From: CAVZMI01 sp050011775 | GTDB taxonomy: Bacteria; Bacteroidota; Ignavibacteria; UBA10030; CAVZMI01 | Length of the DNA stretch: 64,000 nt | Direction of reading: 5' to 3' | Assembly (NCBI GenBank): GCA_050011775.1 | Contig: JBEKIL010000003.1 | Coordinates: 124,001 to 188,000, forward strand | In this document: positions 26,035 through 36,250 of the stretch, in pieces | Layout of the letters: each line of letters opens with the position of its first letter | Position numbering within the stretch: the stretch's first letter is position 1 | Program-made: the position numbers and the translations under genes | The notes under the pieces: model-generated | What the model was told of the DNA's origin: nothing | The model's input: the letters and a program-made list of their open reading frames with translations, nothing else | Database searches by the model: none

Positions 26035-29000
26035 ATGATTTCCCAAATCATCTCGTCTCTGCGAAAGGCACACCGTTTTCTCCCATTCTATATCATCGTG
26101 GTAATTCTGTTACTCCTGTGTGTACCTCAGTGTACTCTTATTGCCCAGAGTCCGGACTGGATATCTTTTCTGAATATTATGCCGAATCCATCACCATACC
26201 TGAGTCAATGGCAGAATAATCCACAGATTGCTACCTATAATTTATCCTATATTCAGAAAAAAACGGTAACGATCACATTCCGTGGCGTTGTGACGAGTAA
26301 ACGGTTCGGTCAGGTTGCCACGATTAAAGGGAATACGATACAGCTCACCGGACCCAGTTCCTGGATTTTCCATAATAATCAGATGTTAAAAATTAATGAG
26401 GCGACTTACAACGGTACTTTTGCTTCTATTATAAAAAAATCCGGCCGTCTTCCTGAGGATGATTACACTCTCTGCATCGCTGTACTCGATGAGCAGGAAA
26501 AACAGCTCACCCAGGATTGTAAATCCTTCAGCATCGTACTGCCGGATCAACCGCAGCTTGTCGTTCCACAAAACAATGATACAGTCTCTCTCGCATATCC
26601 GACATTTCAATGGACTCCGGTTCTTGTACCGCCGGGAATGACTATCCGCTATGCGATACGAATCTGTGAAGTACTTCAGGGACAGCAGCCCGAGAAAGCA
26701 TTATCTGCAAATGTTCCTCAACTTGAACAGATACTCACGAGCATCAATATGCTTCTGTATCCACCCAGTGCACTTCCACTTGAAATAGGAAAACAATATG
26801 CATGGCAGATTCAGGCGCTTGATCAGAATGGAGCACCTGCCGCAGCAAATAACGGTAAGAGCGAAATCTGGACTTTCAGATATAAAAAGACGTCGATGTC
26901 GTTTACTCCGCCTCTTCTTCAGCCGCCGGGACTGACAAGGGTTCAGGGCACAGTGCAATATAATTGGCCCGGATCGAGCAGGCCGGCCCGACCACTTGCC
27001 AATATCGAAATTAAACTGCTGGTAGAATATGTATTCCACCCAAAAGTCGGACTTCCCTATGTACTGAAACCGGGATTCTTCATCCCATATCCTGATATGG
27101 GTAAGGAACTGGCATCGACAACAACCGACGGTAACGGAAATTTTTCATTCGATTTTATTACTTCCGACAGCACAAGACTTATCGCAAAAGACACGAACAT
27201 ATACGTCCCGAATAAAGGGCTCACTAAGGGAGATCTATACCGTGCCGGACGCGTGATAGTCTCGAGTCCGTATTACCTCAGCCCGGGTACAGATATTATG
27301 TTTAAACCCAAAGGGAACCTCAATGTTGGTATTTTAATGGCTAAGGCCCGTCAGTACAATCTCACAGTTCAAATATGGGATCCCTCACAACCCGGGGGAC
27401 ATGCAAAGAAAGGGACTGTCGCATATCTTTACCGGCTTGTTACCTATCCGGATCTTCCAAAGGATGAAGGAGATCCACTCGACCCCCGTCCGAAGTCGGG
27501 AGTCTGGACGCTGGTAGCGAAGGATTCTATTGAGAGCGGGCAGGTGCAATTTGCGTGTCTTGTACAGAATCGTAAACCCTTCGACGGTTATAGACTCGAG
27601 ATTAAAAGTCCAGGTTGGCTCGCAATGGTTTCTTACTCAGATCTTACAATAAAATTTGACGGGACACCGAATCCACCGCTCAATTATGATAAGACAGATA
27701 ATGCAACGTTTGTTGAAGAATATCCTCTCCCATTCCTATACACGGAAATCAATCCTCAGTATTTATCGTCGTATATTACCGGACATTTGACATATAAATT
27801 CCCGAACGGGCCATGTAATAAACCTCTTGCTGGTGTTAGAGCACGGCTGTTATTGAAGTATATCCTTCATAAAAACGGCGGCGGAGTTGCTGATGTGACA
27901 GGACTTGTGAATCGCTCTGATGCAAATCAGGAACTTGGTGTATCGACAAGTGATTCGACCGGAAGGGTGGGATTCTACCTGACGATGTCACCGACATTTT
28001 TCGACAGCATGGGAGTCATAGCAACTAATCAGACCTTCAAGACCGGTCCTACTGAATTTCCCACGATATACAAAGGAAGCCTCTACCGTGTGGCACGAAT
28101 CATCCTGGATAATTCATACTATTGCAGTCCAGGCGAGGGAAATCCCGACTATGCCGATATTGAGATCCAGCCTTTGAATTTCCAGGATTTCGGTTCGCTA
28201 TGTTGTTTGGTTCGAGCATACCAGTTTCGTGTTGCTGCATTTGATAAAGAAACAAAAAATCCTTTGAATAATATTATCGCATACATTCTTCGGGTGAAAC
28301 ATCCGCTAACGGTCCCGGCAGATGAATGCGGCGGATATGGAGACAATCCCAAGACGAAAAAATACGGAGCCTATACGTTCGATATCATCGCAAAGGGAGC
28401 GACGACTATTGATCCGGAGACAAGTCAAAAAGGGAGAATTAAATTTACTAATCTGGTGAAAAATGATAATAACAATACACAGGATAAATATTTCCTCTTA
28501 TTGGAATCGGATCCGAAAGGGTTATACAATTATAAAACATACTGGGTGCCTTTTACATACAACTGTGACGGGGAAAAGGCGGTCTACAACGAAGATTATA
28601 AAATAGATCCTCCATATATAGATTACATGTTCTGCGAGCTGGAGCCGCTTCCACCCTATGTTGCGGCAAACATCTATCGGAGCGACACAAAATTGCCTGC
28701 ACCCAATGTGACGGCCTACCTGAGTGACGGGTCGACAAGCTGGAATAAGCAAACCGATTCGGCAGGATATGTGAAGTTCGATAATCTCCCGGAAAATCCA
28801 AACGGACCTGATCGAAAGCTTTATATTTACTGTCATAGCATGGGCTTTCGGGATTCGACACTGACCGCACCCTACATTCAAAGGCTTTCCAAGGGTCAGA
28901 AGCAGGTTATCGATCCCCTCACGATTTTCCCCGCAGGAAGTATTTCCGGAGAAGTGGTTGATGAAACCGGAGTACCAGTTGATGCATATATTGGAATTCA

Positions 29001-32000
29001 AGGAGGTGCAAAAATAAAAACGGAATGTGCAGAGTCCAAGATGGTTATATTAGGATCCTCTCAACAGGGATACTCGGCGAAAACATATGTATGCACAAAA
29101 TACGCTTTCGAGCTTCCGGCACCGACCGGCGTGAACACAATAACTATCGAACCAGTAAATCATGATAAATATATCATTTCGGATACATCAATCTACATTT
29201 TCAAGCAAAATCAAAACGTGGGGAAGCTCACCGCGTACCGGAAACTTCACAGAATTGATGTAAGAGTCAACACGATCGCAAAAGGACCTAATAATTCACA
29301 ACTTGTTTTTGTCAAGGGAGCACGGGTTGAGTTTCTCAATCTCACGGGTGTCGCGCCGCAGGTCACCGATATAGGCGGGCATGCTTATTTTGTCTTCCAG
29401 AGTGATGCGAAAAGTTTCAAGATCCGGGTCAGGGGTCCGGCAGACCAGGACTTTGAAACCCAGTTCGTATCCATAGCCGATTCGTGTTTGAAAGGCTGGC
29501 ATTCGGTGGGGGTATATCTACCGGTAGCCGGCCGTATAGTTGGGAAGGTCTTTGTCGGTAAGGATCAGGCTGTGGAGGGTGCGCATGTCTACATGGCACA
29601 GGAAGGATCGGGCGAAGTTGAACAGGTCGACTGTATGACCGTAGCGAATGGCTCGTACACATTGCGAAACATTCCTGTAGGAATCCACACATTCTTTGCT
29701 GTAAAGGGAGGGACGATCGGGGACTCGGCAAATATCGACGTCGAGGAATCTGGGATAAGAATATATGTCTATCCCCCGGGCAGTATAATGCAGGGAAAAC
29801 CGTCAGGCAAACCTATGTGGGTACCAATCGATTCCCTGAAATTTCATCTGAAAGTCTACAACGACATGGATATCACACGTCTGCTAGATTTGCCGGTTGA
29901 AATTACAAAGCTAACGCCGCAAGCCGGAACGAAAGCAAAGATATCGGGCCGTTTCGTCACACTGCCGTCTAATACGCAATTTGAAATCGATACATCCAAA
30001 ACATTAACATTTTACGATATCATCATTGGTCCGGGGAGTAAATTAAACAGCAATAATGTGCCGGTAGCACAACCGGATGCCGGAGTGGTACCGGTTGATA
30101 CCAAAGTACTCGAAATAGTAAAAATTTTGAAGTCATTCAACGGTACGATAAGCCAATGTGGGAAAACAGGTACATTGCTGGTTGAAGATCTGAAGAATAA
30201 CGGCTCGGGTGTGATTAGGGGGAAAGTGGCGATATATGCCGGATCGTTTAGTACCGGCGGGGCAGTGTCGTTCCCGAAGGATAGTATTGTGCTTATTCTT
30301 CCGGGAGCATCGAATATGAGCGTTAGAATGAATGTCCCGGTTGTTGCCGCATCTCAATCGGATCTTGCGCAGGTTCCGGATGGCTTCAACGTGGTCGATG
30401 CCAGCGGCAATGCTCTCCGCTATACTCTACATACATTCGACAAAAATGCTGTTGCTGATTCCAATGCATCATATGCGACGAATGGAATACTGAGACTGGC
30501 TACGCATCTTCATACGAACATACCGACAATAACTCCCTCCGATTTAAATCTCGATGTCGGTGTTATTGTGATCACTCCGAATAGTGTCGAGAGCGTCCAG
30601 AGTACCAACCAAATTTCCGCTCAGCTTGAGAAATGGCAACTGGTGAGCAGTGATTGGAGTTTTAATGGTTCCGGCCTGGTGCTTCATACCGGAGCGATGA
30701 AAACCGGACTGGTAGATGTTCCGTTCACAAAAGACCTTCCGATCACACCGGTAAAGTTGGAGACGGAGAAGTCGAGTTTTGATTTAAAAAACTTGACGCT
30801 GGGCGGAGTAATACCTCTGGTGATCACCGGAGATGCAAGTTTTGTGTACAACCCCTATGCAGGTATTGATGAACCGAAAGGGCACTGGTCGCTGATGGTG
30901 ATACCGAAACCGGGGATGAGTGAATGTGCAATGATCAATACGCTTCCCGGCATGAGTCAAGGCGATAAAATTTCGTTCGGTTCATTTTATGTGTTGAGTA
31001 ACGGGGAGACGGGATTTGCCGCGGATCCTAATGCTCCGCCCATTACACTCTATAATACAGTGTCGTTCACACCGGTCAAGATCGTTGTATATCCGAATCG
31101 TGTGAATGTTCCAGGTTCGTTTGATCTTCATATTCCACTTGACGGCGGCGGTAAAACAACGTCGATTGATTACTACAAAGACGTCAATAATAATATCGCC
31201 TTTTCGTTCGATCCGATCAATTTCAAATTTGATACAAAGGGTGTGCATATCGACATTCCGGGTAATGCAAACAATCCGCAAACGCTTGACGAACACGGAT
31301 TTATCGCGAAAGGAGCGGTCTCCGAAGCAGGGAAATTTGCTTTTACTATCCATTTATTCCGGACACCCGATTCGACGTCACTCTGGATTGATCCGGGACA
31401 GTCGCTTGATATCGCGGCTAACAGTTCATCGAAGCTGAATGCGATTGCCGGTAATATGCATGTGGAGAGCGGTACCTGGACTAATCTATGGTTCGCCGGA
31501 GACATGACGGGAACTGAAGGAGCCACCGGCAGACTCGCCTTCACAGTGTATGGTGAGATTCTTGCCAATAATCAACAGGTTGGTGTAAAAAATATTCCTT
31601 TACCATTCGGAAATATCACCCTCACGTATGATTTTGTCAATCACCGTCTTTTCGGATCGGTCGATTTCAGTCAGGGAATCAATCTCGGACCTACAGAGGT
31701 TGCAGGTGTTGCTGAGGTGTTGATTGATAACGATGGGTGGTATTTCCTGGCCGGAGCAAACCTGAAACTTGTAGGATTCGGCGGACAGGCCGCTGTGATT
31801 TTTGGCAATTACCCCATGACGGATCATATTAAAAATCTATTCGGCCAATTCTCCTGGATTTATCAACACAAAGGTGAGTTTCCCACTGCATTTCCGGCGC
31901 ATATCAAGGGATTTTATGGCGAAGGCGAGATGCAAATGCCATTCATTCCAAGTCTAGGATTCAATTTCTTCATCGTTTCGGGTGAGTTATATGTCAACAT

Positions 32001-32364
32001 CGGCGGTGATCAAAGCATAGGTATGAATTTTGACGGCGGAATATCATACTCCACGGGAGTAAACATCTTCGGAGAAGCTGGAGCAGGAATTGGCGGGTCG
32101 ATCGGAATTGCATGTGCCGGACTCAAAGCATCCGCTATTGTGATTGCCGGATATGGAGGGCAGATCAGCACCAATGGCGACTGGTTTGTCGAAGGCGATG
32201 CTTCGTTATCTTTATGCGGCTCGGCGTATGCCGGATGGGGAGTATGCGACTCGGACTGCGATGGGACATTCTGTGATAAACATGAAGTGGGTGGATGTAT
32301 CACCGTGGGACTAAAGGCGCATTTCGGAAGTGACGGAAAAAGTATAACTCCATATATAAAATGA
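26035..32364 (+). CDS. Giant exported multi-module protein, TANFOR-like
   Basis: A 2109-residue protein with a signal peptide (HRFLPFYIIVVILLLLCVPQ) and GGAG 8 nt before the ATG. The first ~290 residues (PSPYLSQWQ, KSGRLPEDDYTLCIAVLDEQ, PTFQWTPVLVPPG) resemble the N-terminal region of Bacteroidota proteins called TANFOR; this is from memory. Two tandem ~280-residue modules follow (about 305-580 and 583-890), each with a GNxSFDF/VGFYL stretch and a KG-x-LYR-x-x-R-x-I motif before a YY-x-SPG motif. Then come carboxypeptidase-regulatory-like sandwiches (about 970 and 1165: SISGEVVDETG, GRIVGKVFVG). A long beta-rich half ends in a Gly-rich, barrel- or solenoid-like region with a Cys cluster (CDSDCDGTFCDKHEVGGC). 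No sorting domain or catalytic motif was found. The two genes behind it are probably its partners. Confidence 0.65.
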   Translation: MISQIISSLRKAHRFLPFYIIVVILLLLCVPQCTLIAQSPDWISFLNIMPNPSPYLSQWQNNPQIATYNLSYIQKKTVTITFRGVVTSKRFGQVATIKGNTIQLTGPSSWIFHNNQMLKINEATYNGTFASIIKKSGRLPEDDYTLCIAVLDEQEKQLTQDCKSFSIVLPDQPQLVVPQNNDTVSLAYPTFQWTPVLVPPGMTIRYAIRICEVLQGQQPEKALSANVPQLEQILTSINMLLYPPSALPLEIGKQYAWQIQALDQNGAPAAANNGKSEIWTFRYKKTSMSFTPPLLQPPGLTRVQGTVQYNWPGSSRPARPLANIEIKLLVEYVFHPKVGLPYVLKPGFFIPYPDMGKELASTTTDGNGNFSFDFITSDSTRLIAKDTNIYVPNKGLTKGDLYRAGRVIVSSPYYLSPGTDIMFKPKGNLNVGILMAKARQYNLTVQIWDPSQPGGHAKKGTVAYLYRLVTYPDLPKDEGDPLDPRPKSGVWTLVAKDSIESGQVQFACLVQNRKPFDGYRLEIKSPGWLAMVSYSDLTIKFDGTPNPPLNYDKTDNATFVEEYPLPFLYTEINPQYLSSYITGHLTYKFPNGPCNKPLAGVRARLLLKYILHKNGGGVADVTGLVNRSDANQELGVSTSDSTGRVGFYLTMSPTFFDSMGVIATNQTFKTGPTEFPTIYKGSLYRVARIILDNSYYCSPGEGNPDYADIEIQPLNFQDFGSLCCLVRAYQFRVAAFDKETKNPLNNIIAYILRVKHPLTVPADECGGYGDNPKTKKYGAYTFDIIAKGATTIDPETSQKGRIKFTNLVKNDNNNTQDKYFLLLESDPKGLYNYKTYWVPFTYNCDGEKAVYNEDYKIDPPYIDYMFCELEPLPPYVAANIYRSDTKLPAPNVTAYLSDGSTSWNKQTDSAGYVKFDNLPENPNGPDRKLYIYCHSMGFRDSTLTAPYIQRLSKGQKQVIDPLTIFPAGSISGEVVDETGVPVDAYIGIQGGAKIKTECAESKMVILGSSQQGYSAKTYVCTKYAFELPAPTGVNTITIEPVNHDKYIISDTSIYIFKQNQNVGKLTAYRKLHRIDVRVNTIAKGPNNSQLVFVKGARVEFLNLTGVAPQVTDIGGHAYFVFQSDAKSFKIRVRGPADQDFETQFVSIADSCLKGWHSVGVYLPVAGRIVGKVFVGKDQAVEGAHVYMAQEGSGEVEQVDCMTVANGSYTLRNIPVGIHTFFAVKGGTIGDSANIDVEESGIRIYVYPPGSIMQGKPSGKPMWVPIDSLKFHLKVYNDMDITRLLDLPVEITKLTPQAGTKAKISGRFVTLPSNTQFEIDTSKTLTFYDIIIGPGSKLNSNNVPVAQPDAGVVPVDTKVLEIVKILKSFNGTISQCGKTGTLLVEDLKNNGSGVIRGKVAIYAGSFSTGGAVSFPKDSIVLILPGASNMSVRMNVPVVAASQSDLAQVPDGFNVVDASGNALRYTLHTFDKNAVADSNASYATNGILRLATHLHTNIPTITPSDLNLDVGVIVITPNSVESVQSTNQISAQLEKWQLVSSDWSFNGSGLVLHTGAMKTGLVDVPFTKDLPITPVKLETEKSSFDLKNLTLGGVIPLVITGDASFVYNPYAGIDEPKGHWSLMVIPKPGMSECAMINTLPGMSQGDKISFGSFYVLSNGETGFAADPNAPPITLYNTVSFTPVKIVVYPNRVNVPGSFDLHIPLDGGGKTTSIDYYKDVNNNIAFSFDPINFKFDTKGVHIDIPGNANNPQTLDEHGFIAKGAVSEAGKFAFTIHLFRTPDSTSLWIDPGQSLDIAANSSSKLNAIAGNMHVESGTWTNLWFAGDMTGTEGATGRLAFTVYGEILANNQQVGVKNIPLPFGNITLTYDFVNHRLFGSVDFSQGINLGPTEVAGVAEVLIDNDGWYFLAGANLKLVGFGGQAAVIFGNYPMTDHIKNLFGQFSWIYQHKGEFPTAFPAHIKGFYGEGEMQMPFIPSLGFNFFIVSGELYVNIGGDQSIGMNFDGGISYSTGVNIFGEAGAGIGGSIGIACAGLKASAIVIAGYGGQISTNGDWFVEGDASLSLCGSAYAGWGVCDSDCDGTFCDKHEVGGCITVGLKAHFGSDGKSITPYIK

Positions 32365-32374
32365 GAGCAGACCA

Positions 32375-34405
32375 ATGAAAATATCAACATTGATTGGCAT
32401 CGTAACCGTTTTCCTTGTCTGCGGTATCGTAACTGCACAACAACCTCTCAAGGCGGTTGTGGGAGGCGGTCCGCGAGGAATCTATATTCATGTTGGGAAT
32501 GATATTGTCTCACCGAAAAATCCTGTGCAAAATGTTGCAGGGTATCGGATTGAGCGTAAGAAAAAAACCGAAAATTCATGGAACCTGATAGCCGATGTTG
32601 TATCGGCACAGTCGCTTTACGAATTTACCGGCCGCCTCAGCGAAATCATGCCGCTTGTTCCGGAACCGCTGGCGATCGAGAAAATACCAGCGAAGATGTT
32701 ATGGGAACGTGTGGAAAAATGGAGACGGATGGATTCGCTAAAGACTTGGGGAGCAATACTGCCGGTTCGGATTGCATTAGGAACGACCTATCTCGATACG
32801 ACGGCGGAAAAAGGCGTTCAATATGAATATCAGGTTTCAAAAATTGATACTTTTAAAAATATCAGGATTATTTTTACGTCACCGGCTGTCTCGTATCCAC
32901 AGGCGGTTCAATATCCCCGTTTACGGCTTGTGGAAAAAAATTCTCAGGGCAATCAGATTGGAATATCATGGGGGATGGGAGCAGGGAAAAAACCTGCAAG
33001 CATGGATGTATATAGAAAAGATGGGATTCACGCTTCATTCATGCATATTTATCCTGTGCGTGTCATTATTCAACGGCGGGATTCTGCCTACTACACGGTT
33101 CGTGATACATCAATCCAGATTAAACAAATATATGCATATTTTCTCGTACCGAAGGATTTCTACGGCAATACAGGAAACCCGTCGGATACCGTTGTCATTT
33201 CATCAACAAGTTTTGCAGCGATACGGCTACCCGACCGGTTGAAAGCAGAAAGCCTTGATACACTTGGCGGACTCCGTCTGCGATGGCATATTAATGAACC
33301 CGCCGCGGTCAAAAGCCTGAAGATTTTCCGGAGTGACGATTGGGATAAGGGATACAAACCGATAGCGACCGTCGCGCCTATGGATTCTGAGTATATCGAT
33401 CAATCTGTTCAACCGATGGTTCGATACTATTATTACATGACGATGACAGGTCCGTTGGGAGAAGAATCAGCGCCGACGGCAAAAGTGATCGGATTATATC
33501 GTAGTGCTGATATGCCTCTGCCGCCAGTCAACCTTCGCGGCGAGGGAATAAAAAACGGTGTTCGTCTTCAATGGGAAGTGAAGGATAAAGATGTCAATGG
33601 ATTTTATGTGTACAGGGGAAAAGGAGGAAGCGATCCTCTCGAAGAGATCTCGCCTCTAATTCCTTTTAAAGAAAAAGAGATGGGGGGGATATACGTTGAC
33701 ACAAGCTCTGTACTGGTCGGGAAAGTTACGTATGTCTACTCCGTCAAGAGCGAGAGTAAGAGTCATGTCCTTGGGGGGTTTGCCGATACGATTTCAATAC
33801 GACCATTGATACCCACTGTGCCCCTTACGCCGTTGAAATTCACGGCTGTGATCGACGGAAAAGAAGTACGATTGCACTGGTTAGATATGAAAGCGTCAGA
33901 TGTGACCATCAAGGGGTATTACATCTACAGGCGTGAAGATGCCGGTCAGGGATCGAAACGGCAGGAATTTAAGAAACTTGTTGATTCACTCCTTCCCTAC
34001 ACACTGAATTATTATGTTGATCAAAGTATCAGTGAAGGGAAAATATTTGAATATGCGGTGCAATCAGTTGATTTTTTCAATGGAGTGAGTTCTCTCAGTG
34101 CCAGCGAACGGGTAAATATTCTACTTGAACTGCCGTTATCCCCATCGGGTATTCGCGTCGAAAAAACCATGGATGGAGTTATGCTTAGATGGGGTGCCGT
34201 CGCTCATCCCGACGTAATGTCATACAAAATCCACAGGACACAGCTTGATGGAAAAGAGGGTGTGGTAGGAACTGTGAAGTCTGATAAACTGGAATTTCTC
34301 GATCGCACTGTTAAGAGCGGGCAATTATATTTCTATACGGTAACGACGGTATGGAAAAATGGCCGGGAGAGTAATCCAAGCAAGGAGATTTCGATTCGTC
34401 CATAA
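32375..34405 (+). CDS. Exported fibronectin-type-III-like repeat protein
   Basis: A 676-residue protein whose signal peptide is MKISTLIGIVTVFLVCGIVTAQ. It is built of repeated ~95-residue Fn3-like units, recognised by recurring strands such as GLRLRWHINEPAAVKSLKIFR, GVRLQWEVKDKDVNGFYVY, VRLHWLDMKASDVTIKGYYI and GVMLRWGAVAHPDVMSYKIH, each followed by a Y-x-Y strand (VTYVYSVKS, IFEYAVQSV, LYFYTVTTV). About five units are visible. It starts 11 nt after the giant gene and 25 nt before the next, so the three are one operon. Fn3 arrays usually mediate binding or act as spacers at the surface; there is no enzymatic motif. Confidence 0.7.
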   Translation: MKISTLIGIVTVFLVCGIVTAQQPLKAVVGGGPRGIYIHVGNDIVSPKNPVQNVAGYRIERKKKTENSWNLIADVVSAQSLYEFTGRLSEIMPLVPEPLAIEKIPAKMLWERVEKWRRMDSLKTWGAILPVRIALGTTYLDTTAEKGVQYEYQVSKIDTFKNIRIIFTSPAVSYPQAVQYPRLRLVEKNSQGNQIGISWGMGAGKKPASMDVYRKDGIHASFMHIYPVRVIIQRRDSAYYTVRDTSIQIKQIYAYFLVPKDFYGNTGNPSDTVVISSTSFAAIRLPDRLKAESLDTLGGLRLRWHINEPAAVKSLKIFRSDDWDKGYKPIATVAPMDSEYIDQSVQPMVRYYYYMTMTGPLGEESAPTAKVIGLYRSADMPLPPVNLRGEGIKNGVRLQWEVKDKDVNGFYVYRGKGGSDPLEEISPLIPFKEKEMGGIYVDTSSVLVGKVTYVYSVKSESKSHVLGGFADTISIRPLIPTVPLTPLKFTAVIDGKEVRLHWLDMKASDVTIKGYYIYRREDAGQGSKRQEFKKLVDSLLPYTLNYYVDQSISEGKIFEYAVQSVDFFNGVSSLSASERVNILLELPLSPSGIRVEKTMDGVMLRWGAVAHPDVMSYKIHRTQLDGKEGVVGTVKSDKLEFLDRTVKSGQLYFYTVTTVWKNGRESNPSKEISIRP

Positions 34406-34430
34406 AAATACCTGACGAAGGAGTACATCG

Positions 34431-36236
34431 GTGTGTACAACAAGTGATTTTTTCCGGCATTGGATCTTCGGGGGACTTCTTTGCATATTATTCTGTTCGG
34501 TTAGCTATGCACAAATTGATACAGCGCAAGTGAATTCCGGCCGTTCATCGGATTCCCTTCAGTCGGCTACGATCTCGGCGGCGCAAACTTCGGACTCCTT
34601 ATCGCTACTGGAGAAAATAGTCGCTTTCAGCGGCGAAATCGGTATGTATGGTGAGTTGTACCATGCGTCCGGGATAGATGATCGCAGACCATCGGCAACT
34701 GGAAGACTCTATTTTCAACCGACAATTTCATTATTCAAAACCCTTACGATGAATTTCAATCTTCTTCTCTCGACCGAAGGGAGTTCAGCGCGGCAGTCGC
34801 TCGATCAGATTGCTATCCATCCCGAATGGTCATGGGGAAGGGCCGATATCGGCGATTTCAGCAGTTCTTTATCCGATTTTACACTAAATGGAGTTACGAT
34901 CAGAGGCGGCGGGGTTGAGATAAATCCCGGAATATTCCGCTTTGCTGCCATCGGAGGACTCACCCATCGTGCGGTGGAGGGGAACGCCGTCGATGCCGCC
35001 TTTGAGCGGGTGATTGCCGCCGGACGGATCGGGATCGGCCGAGAAGGAGGGGATTTCTTCGACATTACAGTTCTCCGTGCCCGGGATAATTCGAGTTCGT
35101 TGAAAGTTCCCGAGAAACCAGATTCTATTCCACATAAGGACAGCACTTCGGTGATCGACTCGCTCTATGCGACGACACAGAACGACCCGTTTCTGACTGT
35201 ACCGCAGGAAAATCTTGTTGCAGGGATCAGTACAGGCTTTTCACTTTTCGACGGCGTGTTCACGTTCCGCGGTGAGGCGGCTGGATGTATGTTTACGAGC
35301 GATATGAATGCTGCGGAAATCTCCGATACATCAGCGCTTAAAAACAAGACCGTCTCATCGCTGAAAAATCTCTATACACTGCGCATGAGCACTTCCGCTG
35401 ACTATGCGCTGAAAACAAGTGTCGTTCTGGATTTCCAGATCTTCTCGCTTCGCGGGGGATTTACAAGGATCGGCGCAAGTTATACCTCGCTCGGGCTCGC
35501 TTCGCAGATCAACGATCGTAAGGGTTTCGATCTGGGATTCACTACTCAATTGTTAGAGGGGGGAATCTCGCTGAATGCAACATACGATCAATTGTCGGAT
35601 AATCTTGCCGAACAAAAGCGATTCACAACGCAGCGATCGACACTCTCGGTCAACCTCGGAGTCCGGCCGACGAATTGGATGTTTACAATGTTAGGCTATG
35701 TTGCGAATGGTCTACTGAACGACGCATCAAACGATACCATGAAGATTGAAAATACAATGGCATCCTATATGGCTAATCTTTCGTTCCTTATCCCTATAGG
35801 GACGGTAGCTAATACGCTGACCCTGACCGGTTCATTTCAGACATCTGATGATGGAAATATTTTCCGGAAGGATTTTTCTTCCCAGGCGACAACGATGATG
35901 GTCAATATTTCGAGTGTGCTGACAGAGGATCTGAGTGTGAATCCGTTCGGGGGTGTTACAAGCACACAAATTAGCGGTGAAAAGGATGATATAACGACAC
36001 TTGGTATCACTATAAATTATCGTATGTTTGAAGGAAAATTAAATAATTCATTTACGTTATCCGACGCAAACTCGGCGCAATCAAAAACCCTCAGCGTCAC
36101 GCTGCAGTCGAGTTATCCAGTCTGGAATAGTGATACGGTGAATCTTAATGTACGATATTCAGATGTCACTGGATCTGGCGCGGGTGCCAATTTCAACGAA
36201 ACGCAGGCGGCACTGAGTTATTCACATCGGTTTTAA
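34431..36236 (+). CDS. Exported beta-strand-rich protein, probably an outer-membrane barrel
   Basis: A 601-residue protein starting at GTG 34431, 7 nt after GAAGGAG (34417-34423). The signal peptide is WIFGGLLCILFCSVSYAQ. The body is made of alternating polar/hydrophobic strands with amphipathic patterns (SVNLGVRPTNWMFTMLGYV, LSFLIPIGTVANTLTLTGSF), and the chain ends in AALSYSHRF, a C-terminal Phe as in outer-membrane barrels. I do not recognise the family. As the last gene of the operon with the giant and the Fn3-like proteins, it may anchor or export them. It runs convergent to the TrmH-type gene, with only 14 nt between. Confidence 0.6.
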   Translation: MCTTSDFFRHWIFGGLLCILFCSVSYAQIDTAQVNSGRSSDSLQSATISAAQTSDSLSLLEKIVAFSGEIGMYGELYHASGIDDRRPSATGRLYFQPTISLFKTLTMNFNLLLSTEGSSARQSLDQIAIHPEWSWGRADIGDFSSSLSDFTLNGVTIRGGGVEINPGIFRFAAIGGLTHRAVEGNAVDAAFERVIAAGRIGIGREGGDFFDITVLRARDNSSSLKVPEKPDSIPHKDSTSVIDSLYATTQNDPFLTVPQENLVAGISTGFSLFDGVFTFRGEAAGCMFTSDMNAAEISDTSALKNKTVSSLKNLYTLRMSTSADYALKTSVVLDFQIFSLRGGFTRIGASYTSLGLASQINDRKGFDLGFTTQLLEGGISLNATYDQLSDNLAEQKRFTTQRSTLSVNLGVRPTNWMFTMLGYVANGLLNDASNDTMKIENTMASYMANLSFLIPIGTVANTLTLTGSFQTSDDGNIFRKDFSSQATTMMVNISSVLTEDLSVNPFGGVTSTQISGEKDDITTLGITINYRMFEGKLNNSFTLSDANSAQSKTLSVTLQSSYPVWNSDTVNLNVRYSDVTGSGAGANFNETQAALSYSHRF

Positions 36237-36250
36237 GATTTTATCGTAGG

